Source: an uncultured Bacilli bacterium
GTDB lineage: Bacteria > Bacillota_I > Bacilli_A > RF39 > UBA660
DNA length: 14,011 nucleotides
Direction of reading: 5' to 3'
Assembly (NCBI GenBank): GCA_934120015.1
Contig: CAKOTD010000029.1
Location: 1-14,011, forward strand
Shown here: in pieces, positions 1 through 6,360 of the stretch
How positions within the stretch are numbered: position 1 is the stretch's first letter
How the letters are laid out: each line of letters begins with the position of its first letter
The notes under the pieces: model-generated
What the model was told of the DNA's origin: nothing
Seen by the model: only the letters and a program-made list of their open reading frames with translations
Databases searched by the model: none
Position numbers and translations under genes: made by a program

Positions 1-363
1 CTTGTAGCATTATTGATTTCTTCTTTTGCGGCATTTATAATTTCATCAATTTTCTTTTGCTCTTCTTCTCTGTAATCATCTTTATCTACATAGTTTTCAA
101 GTTCTTCTATTGCATCCCTTTTAGCTTTTTCTAATTCTTCCTTCAACTCTTTATCTGTTTTCAAGTCGTCTAACTCTTTTTTTGCTTCTTCTTTTGCAGT
201 ATTTACATCATCAACACTGATAGATGAATTAATTCTGTCTTTTGCTGCATCGATAATTTTATCAATTTTCTTTTGCTCTTCTTCTCTGTAATCATCTTTA
301 TCTACATAGTTTTCAAGCTCTTCTATTGCTTCTTTTTTAGCTTTTTCTAATTCTGAAATTACT
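1..363 (-). repeat. 216-bp tandem repeat (72-residue helical units)
   Basis: The stretch at about 43-147 recurs almost unchanged at about 259-363, an offset of 216 bp that is exactly 72 codons. The ENYVDKDDYREEEQKKID core is identical in both copies. The array probably continues past the left edge. Near-identity at DNA level suggests recent duplication or homogenisation, so copy number may vary between strains. Confidence 0.85.
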
Positions 364-608
364 GGTGTTACATTAGGTTCAAACACTTCATTTCTGTTAG
401 TTTGAATAACATCGGATATTATATTTTCTGGTGTTGGTTCATCCTTAATTTCTTCATTATTAGTGTTCTTTCCGTCCAAATTCTTATCCTTTTCCTCTGA
501 TGAAATATGGTTATTGCTTTCTTCTAATTTTTCATTTGGATTGGCAAATGTAAACATAAACAAAGCTCCAAAAATGAAAATAGCAATACCCAAAATTGTT
601 TTTTTCAT
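1..608 (-). CDS. Secreted helical-repeat surface protein, 5' part only
   Basis: The frame is open from the ATG at 606-608 to the window edge, giving 202 residues; the 3' end is missing. A well placed AGGAG (617-621) fixes the start. Residues 1-22 form a signal peptide (basic MKK, a hydrophobic stretch, then FTFA before NPNEK). Residues 23-85 are an acidic, Asn-rich linker. From about residue 86 there is a 72-residue tandem repeat, one full copy and most of a second. Each copy begins ELEKAK and contains AIEELENYVDKDDYREEEQK, then a helix with AAK, then a third helix ending LDDLKTDKEL. This three-helix pattern resembles the FIVAR/DUF1542-like repeats of large Gram-positive surface proteins, so an adhesin or cell-wall-associated rod is likely. 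The family name is inference. An anchor such as LPXTG would lie off the window. The gene has its own promoter and a c-di-GMP riboswitch leader, so it is probably regulated apart from lepB. Confidence 0.85.
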   Translation of the reverse strand, partial: MKKTILGIAIFIFGALFMFTFANPNEKLEESNNHISSEEKDKNLDGKNTNNEEIKDEPTPENIISDVIQTNRNEVFEPNVTPVISELEKAKKEAIEELENYVDKDDYREEEQKKIDKIIDAAKDRINSSISVDDVNTAKEEAKKELDDLKTDKELKEELEKAKRDAIEELENYVDKDDYREEEQKKIDEIINAAKEEINNAT

Positions 609-626
609 ACTTTTATCTCCTCTCAC

Positions 627-656
627 AAAAAAACATTTATACAATTCGTATAAATG
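627..656 (-). terminator. Rho-independent terminator of the riboswitch expression platform
   Basis: On the minus strand a 9-bp perfect stem, CATTTATAC with GTATAAATG and a 5-nt loop, is followed by seven T. It lies between the c-di-GMP aptamer and the Shine-Dalgarno site of the repeat protein gene. It would therefore stop transcription before the gene unless antiterminated. The first bases of the stem directly abut or overlap the 3' end of the aptamer. Confidence 0.85.
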
Positions 657-733
657 CAACTGACTACCATAGCATTAAAGCCTTAGGCTCTTGAGTTTTG
701 CGTCATTATTTTTCAATAATTTTGCCATTAATC
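650..733 (-). promoter_or_regulatory. c-di-GMP-I riboswitch aptamer (GEMM-I)
   Basis: The minus strand carries the GEMM-I hallmarks in order. First comes GGCAAA. Next is a 6-bp hairpin, ATTATT/AATAAT, capped by a GAAA tetraloop (stems 715-720 and 705-710, loop 711-714). Then comes GACGCAAA. The second arm holds a perfect 11-nt tetraloop receptor, CCTAAG (682-687) and TATGG (667-671), closed by GC/GC. It ends in GGTAGTCAGTTGC. A GNRA loop docking into this receptor is the defining tertiary contact of the class. The aptamer begins within about 10 nt of a strong -10 box and ends at a terminator. The expected ligand is the bacterial second messenger cyclic di-GMP. The aptamer identity is well supported; the direction of regulation is inferred. 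Confidence 0.92.
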
Positions 734-735
734 TA

Positions 736-764
736 ATTTTAAATAAATTTATTGTTTTTGTCAA
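736..764 (-). promoter_or_regulatory. Sigma-A-type promoter of the riboswitch-controlled gene
   Basis: A perfect -35 TTGACA (759-764), a 17-bp spacer and a -10 TAAAAT (736-741) place the start of transcription near 729, at the 5' edge of the riboswitch. The -35 box lies just past the lepB stop codon (766-768), and I see no terminator between the two genes. Some readthrough from lepB is therefore possible. Confidence 0.85.
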
Positions 765-765
765 T

Positions 766-1287
766 CTATTTAATTAATTTTATTTTATTTAAAGGCCAAA
801 TTCTTACCGCTGCTTTTCCTAAAATATCACTCTTTTTAATTAATCCAAAGTCTCTTCCATCCATAGAATTTTCACGGTTATCACCTAAAACTAAATAATA
901 ATCATCAGGAATTATATCATAACCTAGTTGTTTTATATCAAAATCATCAGTTTTAGAATCTGTAAATTTTTCTTTATACTTTTCTCCATCTATATACATT
1001 ATATTATTATTATATGCAACATGTTCACCAGGAAGACCCACTACTCGTTTAATTAATAATTTTTCATCATACTTAAGTACAACAACTTCATTTCTTGTAA
1101 TCTTTCTGAATTTATATATAAATTTATTAACTACCACTACATCCCCCTCATACAAGGTGGGATTCATAGATGGCCCTATAACCTGTTGAAAAGATATTAC
1201 ACATATAACTATAAAAAGGATAACAACTACTATTATAATATATTTTAATGAATCTTTAATAAATTCCTTTATATCACGCATATCCAT
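766..1287 (-). CDS. lepB: Signal peptidase I
   Basis: This is a type I (S26) leader peptidase. It cleaves signal peptides from secreted proteins at the outer face of the membrane using a Ser-Lys dyad. The 173 residues match the short Gram-positive single-anchor form. Residues 16-33 are a membrane helix. IGPSMNPTL holds the nucleophile Ser40. LLIKRVVGLPGE holds the general base Lys80. GDNRENSMDGRDFG (135-148) is conserved box E. The start uses GGTGAT 7 nt upstream. An internal Met at residue 3 is an alternative start but would fit the Shine-Dalgarno site less well. Its clients here would include the neighbouring secreted peptidase and the repeat protein. The gene has its own promoter just after the upstream terminator. 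sipS/sipT-like is an equally valid name. Confidence 0.95.
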   Translation of the reverse strand: MDMRDIKEFIKDSLKYIIIVVVILFIVICVISFQQVIGPSMNPTLYEGDVVVVNKFIYKFRKITRNEVVVLKYDEKLLIKRVVGLPGEHVAYNNNIMYIDGEKYKEKFTDSKTDDFDIKQLGYDIIPDDYYLVLGDNRENSMDGRDFGLIKKSDILGKAAVRIWPLNKIKLIK

Positions 1288-1305
1288 ATAATTATCACCA
1301 TTTTA

Positions 1306-1334
1306 AGTATAACATGATGATATTTAAAAGTAAA
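1306..1334 (-). promoter_or_regulatory. Promoter of lepB
   Basis: TTTACT (1329-1334), a 17-bp spacer and TATACT (1306-1311) lie just upstream of lepB and right after the terminator of the preceding unit. The predicted start near 1299 would leave a leader of only about a dozen bases, with the Shine-Dalgarno GGTGAT at its very 5' end. Confidence 0.6.
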
Positions 1335-1336
1335 CG

Positions 1337-1359
1337 AAAAAAATAGCTTACGCTATTTT
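1337..1359 (-). terminator. Terminator of the peptidase/propeller unit
   Basis: On the minus strand AAATAGC and GCTATTT pair around a GTAA tetraloop, and the stem runs into a tract of seven T. It lies about 110 nt after the stop of the propeller-like gene and just before the lepB promoter. Its stem matches that of the terminator behind dnaJ (5224-5246). Confidence 0.8.
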
Positions 1360-1467
1360 AATGTCATAATACTGCAAACTCTCTTATATAAATAAAATTT
1401 TTGTATTTTTAACAAAAAATCAAGTAAAATTATTGTATATTCATTGCTCTTTTTTAATATTTAATTC

Positions 1468-2640
1468 CTATTTAAGTTTTCTTATATCATATATATATAT
1501 TTCATTTGGATCGTAGCTAGTCATAATTATATAATTTGAATCATAAACCATATATTTATAATTAAAAGATAAATTTTCAAAATTAAATATCTTTTCCACT
1601 TCACCATTACTATTAAATAATTTAAATATTCTAGTATTATTTTTTTTATCATTATTATGTGTTAAAAACTTATTTTCACTAACCTTTCGAAAACTTGTTA
1701 AAAATATTGAATCATTTACATTAAGAACTGTTCCATTATTATACTTAAATATTAGACTACTATTATCATTTTTTTCAGCCAAATCAATCATATAATAATC
1801 ATCCATTACAAGAAAATCAAAAATCGTTGAATTGCCATTATCAATAGAAAATATTATATCTTTTTCGTTGTTTTTATAATCATATTTATATAAAAATTGT
1901 CTTGTTTTATTATAAGCCATATAATATATATTTTCATCTTTTATAACAGTTCTATATGGATGATGTATAGATTCTATACTATTATCTATTGTAAGTAACT
2001 GCTCAATAGAATTATCACTATTAATTTTATAAAAACTATATTCCTTGTTATAATCACTTTCATTTATAGTAACTACATATATATTTTCATTATCTAATAT
2101 AATATTAGGACTCATAAGACCATCCGTTATTTCACCTTGTTTTAAGATCTTTTGATTATTAAAATTTAAATCAGAATATACTAAACTCCATTTAATTTTA
2201 TTATCATTTGTGTATTCAATTGTTGTAAAATAAATTGCATCATTCTTTATAATATAATCCCATATTCTTATATCATAATCATAGTCATAAATTTTACTTT
2301 CTTTTGTTTTTAAATTATATGTAATAAGTTTAGGAGTAGTCATTAATGGTTTTGATAAATTATTTTTTTCATCTAAAACAGATAAGTATAATATATCATT
2401 ATATACATGATTAAAATATAATTCACTCTTTTTAGGAACTAAACTTAGTTTTTGATAATCTAATTCAATTTTGTCATAATCAGATTGTGGTACAACGATT
2501 CTCTCAATTACTTTTTCATTTTGTGATTCAACTTGTTGCTTGCTTTCTGTTTTTTCTTTAGAAGAATAATTATTAGTGACTATTAAACATATAGTAACAC
2601 TAAAAACTATTATTACTAGTAAAATGATTTTTTTCGACAT
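1468..2640 (-). CDS. Membrane-anchored extracellular protein, probable beta-propeller-like fold, unknown function
   Basis: I do not recognise a specific family. The 390 residues begin with a basic MSKK and a hydrophobic helix at about 4-22, without a lipobox or clear cleavage site, so a signal anchor with the rest outside is likely. Residues 25-60 are a polar, charged linker. From about 65 the chain is a series of short beta-type stretches rich in Tyr, Asn, Asp and Ile. Recurring patterns such as ENIYYMAYN, DAIYFTTIEY, ENIYVVTINE and NYIIMTSYD look like strands of a TolB/DUF5050-type propeller. This fold call rests on pattern alone. The start has a strong GGAGGGG site. The gene lies 37 nt after the peptidase gene and is probably co-transcribed with it, and the shared terminator is at 1337-1359. 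Base composition is even more AT-rich than in the heat-shock genes. Confidence 0.8.
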   Translation of the reverse strand: MSKKIILLVIIVFSVTICLIVTNNYSSKEKTESKQQVESQNEKVIERIVVPQSDYDKIELDYQKLSLVPKKSELYFNHVYNDILYLSVLDEKNNLSKPLMTTPKLITYNLKTKESKIYDYDYDIRIWDYIIKNDAIYFTTIEYTNDNKIKWSLVYSDLNFNNQKILKQGEITDGLMSPNIILDNENIYVVTINESDYNKEYSFYKINSDNSIEQLLTIDNSIESIHHPYRTVIKDENIYYMAYNKTRQFLYKYDYKNNEKDIIFSIDNGNSTIFDFLVMDDYYMIDLAEKNDNSSLIFKYNNGTVLNVNDSIFLTSFRKVSENKFLTHNNDKKNNTRIFKLFNSNGEVEKIFNFENLSFNYKYMVYDSNYIIMTSYDPNEIYIYDIRKLK

Positions 2641-2677
2641 TCTATCCCCTCCGACCTATACTAATTAAGAAAATAAA

Positions 2678-3508
2678 TTACCAAATAAGATAACTTGTTG
2701 CTTGATAAAAATTATCTATAGTATCATATTTTCTGCCAAAAACGCCAGCCATACCATTATAACTATCAGTATAAATTATCTTTTTATCATTCACTTTGTG
2801 ATACCCAATAATAGTAACATAATGTAGATATGAAACATCATTATATGCTTCTAAATAACTAGTATCTAATCTAGCAATTAAAGGAACATTTACTGTTTTT
2901 GAATCATAATATACAGGATCCCAAAATGTATCAACCCCATTTACAATTTCTCTCCAGCCATAATCATTTACTGACTGATTATTGTTAAGTTCTTCTTTGA
3001 TTTTATATACATAAGTTCCATTTGATGGATTGGTTCCCATATTATTTGCATAATAACTTTGACCTTGCGTTGATGATGACCCTAAAATAAGATTTAAAGC
3101 CTGCTTAACACTAGCTGGACCACAATAATAAGAGTTTTCTTGTTGAACAACTTCAGAATCAGAAACCAAATAATAGCAAACATTTTCATAACATATTTTA
3201 TTATTTGTTGTATATGACCTTAACATAGAATTATTATTTAAAAAACTATTGTTTAATAAATCATCAATGGATAGACTTTCTATATATTTTTCAGTCTTAT
3301 CAACCTTATTAGCATTTTGTAATTTATTAGTATTTTTAGCAAAACTTTCATACATTTTTTGTTCTTTAGCTAAATCATCTTGCTTATTACTAATCAAATT
3401 TTCTAACCCCCCTGCCTGTGCTAATTGCTCTTGCGTATAACTTTGTGCTTTAACTGATAAAAATGGTATCAGCAAAGACACCAATATAAATATAATCATT
3501 CTTTTCAT
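2678..3508 (-). CDS. Secreted C39-like cysteine peptidase
   Basis: The 276 residues begin with a signal peptide (MKRM, a hydrophobic core, cleavage near VKA-QS at 21-22). Residues 25-85 are a charged, helical and possibly coiled-coil pro-region or spacer. The catalytic domain covers about 112-276. QQENSYYCGPASVKQAL carries the nucleophile Cys129, with the oxyanion Gln at 122 or 123. LHYVTIIGY carries His229. IIYTDSYNG carries Asp248. This Cys-His-Asp order and spacing fit the papain-like Peptidase_C39_2 family. Because the enzyme is exported and not fused to an ABC transporter, it is not a bacteriocin exporter; a wall-associated or extracellular protease is more likely. Cys106 and Cys111 could form a disulphide. 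The AGGAG site is about 11 nt from the ATG, and an in-frame TAG just upstream excludes a longer protein. The substrate is unknown. First gene of a two-gene unit. Confidence 0.85.
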   Translation of the reverse strand: MKRMIIFILVSLLIPFLSVKAQSYTQEQLAQAGGLENLISNKQDDLAKEQKMYESFAKNTNKLQNANKVDKTEKYIESLSIDDLLNNSFLNNNSMLRSYTTNNKICYENVCYYLVSDSEVVQQENSYYCGPASVKQALNLILGSSSTQGQSYYANNMGTNPSNGTYVYKIKEELNNNQSVNDYGWREIVNGVDTFWDPVYYDSKTVNVPLIARLDTSYLEAYNDVSYLHYVTIIGYHKVNDKKIIYTDSYNGMAGVFGRKYDTIDNFYQATSYLIW

Positions 3509-3569
3509 AATCTAAAACTCTCCTTTTTTTAATAATTTGTACAACAAAATATTACAAATATAAACTTAT

Positions 3570-3599
3570 ATTATATACTTACTCCTACCTTCTAATCAA
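3570..3599 (-). promoter_or_regulatory. Promoter of the peptidase/propeller unit
   Basis: TATAAT (3570-3575) is preceded, after an 18-bp spacer, by TTGATT (3594-3599). It lies 60-90 nt upstream of the peptidase ATG. No intact gene ends just upstream, so the unit needs its own promoter. The -35 is imperfect and the region is very AT-rich. Confidence 0.55.
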
Positions 3600-4166
3600 A
3601 CTTACCTATCACATTTCCATAAAACCAGAACAATCCGCCTGCTCCAGTATAATCCATTACAAAGATTGGCTTAGCAAGAGTGATATTTTACACGTTGATA
3701 GTTCCACAAAATTGTTGTATAAAATTTTTGTTCTATTCTTGAATTTGCCATATTTACGTTTACAAATCTAGCATCCTATTACATCATAATTTTTAGAAAA
3801 TTGGTTCATTATCCATAAATTATTGATTATCTCTATACAAATATTACTACAACCTTTTGATATGATTATTTTTTACTAGATGTAATATTCATAATTAATA
3901 TTGTCGAAACACCAGTAATCAGATTTATAATAATATTTGAATTATTTCTGTTTAAATCTTGAATCTGAGCATAAACATCATATGACATATTATAAAAAGT
4001 CATTACCATAAAACATCTTATGAAATCATAATCTTTAAGAATAGAAGAAAAGACTTTATTACTAATGTCATATCACCTAGGATTAAAACTTTAGAACTAA
4101 ATAATAACAAACACAATAATCTATCAAATATTAGTGCAAATAAATTTTGGCAATAATTACCTCCCT
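3592..4166 (-). pseudogene. Frame-broken coding remnant(s), function unknown
   Basis: No intact gene is present, but a chain of stop-free minus-strand stretches follows one after another in different frames: about 4018-4152, 3866-4072 (68 codons), 3768-3872, 3671-3775 and 3592-3687. Stops are frequent in sequence this AT-rich, so consecutive same-strand runs of 31-68 codons are unlikely by chance. The pieces read like protein, for example VFSSILKDYDFIRCFMVM, MANSRIEQKFYTTILWNYQ and IFVMDYTGAGGLFWFYGNV. An excellent Shine-Dalgarno AGGGAGGT (4159-4166) precedes a TTG, but that frame closes after nine codons. This looks like one or two genes broken by small indels. The 3866-4072 piece has a hydrophobic C-terminal segment and could instead be a short intact membrane protein starting at ATG 4009 or upstream. 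I cannot name a family. Confidence 0.45.
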
Positions 4167-4193
4167 TCACAATAATTGTAATCTCTTTGTGAA
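4166..4193. repeat. 7-bp inverted repeat beside an orphan Shine-Dalgarno site
   Basis: TTCACAA (4166-4172) and TTGTGAA (4187-4193) are separated by 14 nt, immediately upstream of the minus-strand AGGGAGGT. It could be an old operator or leader hairpin of the decayed gene at 3592-4166. It lacks a U-tract on the minus strand, so it is not a terminator in that direction. Confidence 0.35.
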
Positions 4194-4249
4194 AAAAAAG
4201 TAAAGAGCTAATTCAGCCCATATACAACAAATTGGATTATCCTATTGAA

Positions 4250-4693
4250 TTAAATATGTAGCATAAAATAATCAACATAAGTACAATCACTATGCAAACA
4301 AATTTTATTTTTAATATCATATAAAAAAATAATATCCGAATTTATATTATTTCAATAATTATACATAATCATTGAAACATATTTTGATTCTTATAAAATA
4401 TAAATTTTTTACGATAAAATCTGTTTTCCCACTATTTTTTATCTCAACTTTTCAACATGTGATATATCAGTAAATTTATTTTTGATATAAAAGCTACTAT
4501 TTGAGAATTCCATTACTAATTTTAGATTTATTGTTTCTTTTTGATTAGCACCATATATAATTTTCAAAGATAAACTCTGCTTTCATATATTAATGTTTCT
4601 ATAAAATACAAATTTATTATATTCAAAAAGTCTTGTTAATAGTGGTTATAAACTATTACTTTTTATCTAATTAATTTCTTTTTCATCTATCAT
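4250..4693 (-). pseudogene. Remnant of a gene with in-frame stops; weak resemblance to a P-loop (AAA_15-like) ATPase
   Basis: One minus-strand frame stays protein-like across several stops. An ATG at 4691-4693 opens MIDEKEIN, followed by TAG, TAA and TGA interruptions. It then reads QSLSLKIIYGANQKETINL and VMEFSNSSFYIKNKF before a TAA at 4439-4441. The same frame resumes at 4250-4351 with IIFLYDIKNKICLHSD. The phrase LKIIYGAN...NL..VMEF resembles the start of AAA_15/OLD-type ATPases, where YGAN-xx-GK[ST]-NLLK is the Walker A box. Here the Gly-Lys-Ser/Thr residues are gone, so even a repaired protein would lack a working P-loop. Decay is fairly clear; the family is a tentative guess. Such ATPases often belong to phage-defence modules. 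Confidence 0.4.
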
Positions 4694-4886
4694 ATAATAT
4701 AATCTAAATAAAACTTATTACATTTACTCAAAATTATACATAAGCTAATTAAATTATAATTATCTATAATATTAAGAACAAAAATGATAATATTTAAAAT
4801 TTTTCTTCACAAAAATTATATGTTTTATGTCCTTTTCCTTCTTACTATTTTCTTTTAAAGGATTAACGAAAGCATTACTGATTATT

Positions 4887-5108
4887 TCATTTTTTATTTG
4901 CTCTTTCCCCAGCCAACATTTCACTAATTGAAACCTCAAAGATCTCACATAGTTTTAATAAGATTTTAGGATTAGCTATATACAATCCCCTTTCCCATTT
5001 AGATATTGTTGCTCTATCCATAAATATTTTTTCTGCTAATTGTTCTTGTGTCAGTTCTTTCCCTCTTCTTAACTCCGCAATAAATTTTCCAATTTTTTCT
5101 TGATTCAT
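4887..5108 (-). CDS. Small Xre-family (HTH_3) transcriptional regulator
   Basis: This 73-residue protein is almost entirely one Cro/C1-type helix-turn-helix domain. IGKFIAELRRGKELTQEQLA forms helix 1 and the start of the HTH. AEKIFMDRATISKWERG (about 25-41) contains the recognition helix with the family's typical TISKWERG. PKILLKLCEIFEVSISEMLAGE completes the five-helix bundle. There is no effector or peptidase domain, so it probably acts as a homodimeric DNA-binding repressor. An AGGAG site 7 nt upstream supports the start, and the gene ends in TGA. It stands alone: upstream is the dnaJ terminator, downstream are decayed gene remnants. It may be the surviving regulator of a lost mobile or defence module, or one half of a former toxin-antitoxin or immunity pair. 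Direct repeats just upstream suggest autoregulation. Confidence 0.9.
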   Translation of the reverse strand: MNQEKIGKFIAELRRGKELTQEQLAEKIFMDRATISKWERGLYIANPKILLKLCEIFEVSISEMLAGERANKK

Positions 5109-5123
5109 AAAACCACTCCTAAA

Positions 5124-5144
5124 TAATTACTTAATATAATTACT
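5124..5144 (-). promoter_or_regulatory. Tandem direct repeats upstream of the xre gene, possible operator
   Basis: AGTAATTA occurs twice on the minus strand (5137-5144 and 5124-5131) at a 13-bp spacing, 16-36 nt before the start codon. A further GTAGTA-type repetition lies just upstream at about 5143-5162. No convincing -35/-10 pair is seen. Small Xre repressors commonly bind such repeats in their own leader; binding here is inference. Confidence 0.35.
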
Positions 5145-5223
5145 ACTCAATTTTACTACTACATATAAATTATGCCATGCATTTTTACTAAAGTCAATAT
5201 GGATAGATAAATTTCAAGTTAAC

Positions 5224-5246
5224 AAAAAAATAGCCTAAGCTATTTT
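5224..5246 (-). terminator. Terminator of the hrcA-grpE-dnaK-pepF-dnaJ operon
   Basis: On the minus strand AAAATAGC and GCTATTTT pair around a 4-nt loop (TTAG), and the stem runs into a T tract. The dnaJ stop codon TAG (5240-5242) lies inside the 5' arm, so the last ribosome would cover part of the stem. The stem is the same as in the terminator at 1337-1359. Confidence 0.85.
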
Positions 5247-6346
5247 AAATATTCTCTTAATTTCTTAAATTCATTTCCTGATTCTAAATCGGTTTTACTA
5301 AGATCTTCAAATAATTTTTTCTGTTCTCTTGATAATTTTGATGGAACTATAACTTTTAGTACAACAAACATATCTCCTTTACGACCAGTGTTAACATCTT
5401 CTACACCCTTACCTTTTAAACGATGTTTATCGTTTGTTTCTGAGCCCTCTGGAATAGTAAGTTTTACATTTCCATAAAGTGTTGGTATTTCTTTTTTGCA
5501 CCCAAGTACAGCTTCAGTAATTGTAAGCGGAAGTGTTAAATATATATCATTATCATCTCTTACAAATAATGGATGTTCTTTAACTAAAAATTCAAGATAA
5601 ATATCACCATTAGGTCCACCATTTATTCCTGCTTCTCCTTTACCAGATAAACGAAGCTGATTTCCAGTATTTACCCCTGCAGGTATTTTTACTTCTAAAT
5701 CTTTATTAACTTTTATCTTTCCATTACCATGACATTTTTTACATGTTTCTTTATAAGTTTTTCCTTTTCCCCCACATGTTGTACATGTCGTTTTTGACAT
5801 AAAAGAACCAAATAAAGTATGTTGTTCAGCAGTAACACTTCCACTACCATGACAAGTATTACAAATTGTTTCACCTGATCCACCTTTACCATTACACTCA
5901 TCACATGTATCAAGTGTATTAATATTTACTACCTTTTTTGTACCAAAAACGGCCTCTTCAAATGTAAGATTTACTCTAAGAATTGAATCATTTCCTTTTC
6001 TTGCACGAGAAGATTGTCTACTACCTCCTCCAAAAAATGAACTTCCACCAAATAAATCACCAAAAATATCAGAAAAATCAAAGCCAGAAAAATCAAAGCC
6101 TCCAGCTCCCCCAGCTGCACCACCTTGGAAAGCAGCATGACCAAATTGATCATATTGTTGTCTTTTAGAAGCATCAGAAAGAACAGAATAAGCTTCTTGT
6201 GCTTCTTTAAATTTTTCAGGAGCATCTGGATCTTTATTAATATCTGGGTGATATTTTTTTGCTAGTTTACGAAAAGCCATTTTTATCTCATCTTCACTAG
6301 CATTTTTACTAACACCCAAGACTTCATAATAATCTCTTTTATTCAT
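5240..6346 (-). CDS. dnaJ: Chaperone protein DnaJ (Hsp40, class A)
   Basis: DnaJ delivers unfolded clients to DnaK and stimulates its ATPase in the cytoplasm. The 368 residues show the full class A layout. The J domain (about 4-69) has the HPD motif at 33-35. A Gly/Phe-rich linker runs from about 72 to 112. The zinc-binding region has four CxxCxGxG repeats, with Cys pairs at 148/151, 162/165, 188/191 and 202/205. Two C-terminal beta-barrel substrate-binding domains and a dimerisation tail follow. All eight zinc ligands are present, so it should be functional. GAGGTGAG supports the start, 14 nt after the pepF stop. It is the last gene of the heat-shock operon, and its stop lies inside the terminator stem. 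Confidence 0.98.
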   Translation of the reverse strand: MNKRDYYEVLGVSKNASEDEIKMAFRKLAKKYHPDINKDPDAPEKFKEAQEAYSVLSDASKRQQYDQFGHAAFQGGAAGGAGGFDFSGFDFSDIFGDLFGGSSFFGGGSRQSSRARKGNDSILRVNLTFEEAVFGTKKVVNINTLDTCDECNGKGGSGETICNTCHGSGSVTAEQHTLFGSFMSKTTCTTCGGKGKTYKETCKKCHGNGKIKVNKDLEVKIPAGVNTGNQLRLSGKGEAGINGGPNGDIYLEFLVKEHPLFVRDDNDIYLTLPLTITEAVLGCKKEIPTLYGNVKLTIPEGSETNDKHRLKGKGVEDVNTGRKGDMFVVLKVIVPSKLSREQKKLFEDLSKTDLESGNEFKKLREYLK

Positions 6347-6360
6347 TTACTACTCACCTC

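Noticed and set aside
463..663. Plus-strand open frame of 66 codons
   Set aside because: It is antisense to the signal peptide and linker of the secreted repeat protein and to the riboswitch terminator, and has no Shine-Dalgarno site.
3249..3440. Plus-strand open frame of 63 codons inside the cysteine peptidase gene
   Set aside because: Antisense shadow of the helical pro-region of a convincing gene; no own start signal.
2678..3508. Bacteriocin-processing ABC exporter (C39 type)
   Set aside because: The protein has a signal peptide and only the peptidase-like domain; there are no ABC or transporter membrane segments, and no double-glycine peptide gene was recognised nearby.
4439..4645. TGA read as Trp (Mycoplasma code) to rescue the broken frame
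   Set aside because: Trp in the intact genes is TGG, the xre gene ends in TGA, and the same broken frame also carries TAG and TAA, so recoding would not restore it.
5713..6225. Minus- and plus-strand open frames inside dnaJ (5713-5913, 5971-6225, 5983-6168)
   Set aside because: Alternative-frame shadows of the repetitive zinc-finger and Gly/Phe-rich regions of dnaJ; low-complexity translations.
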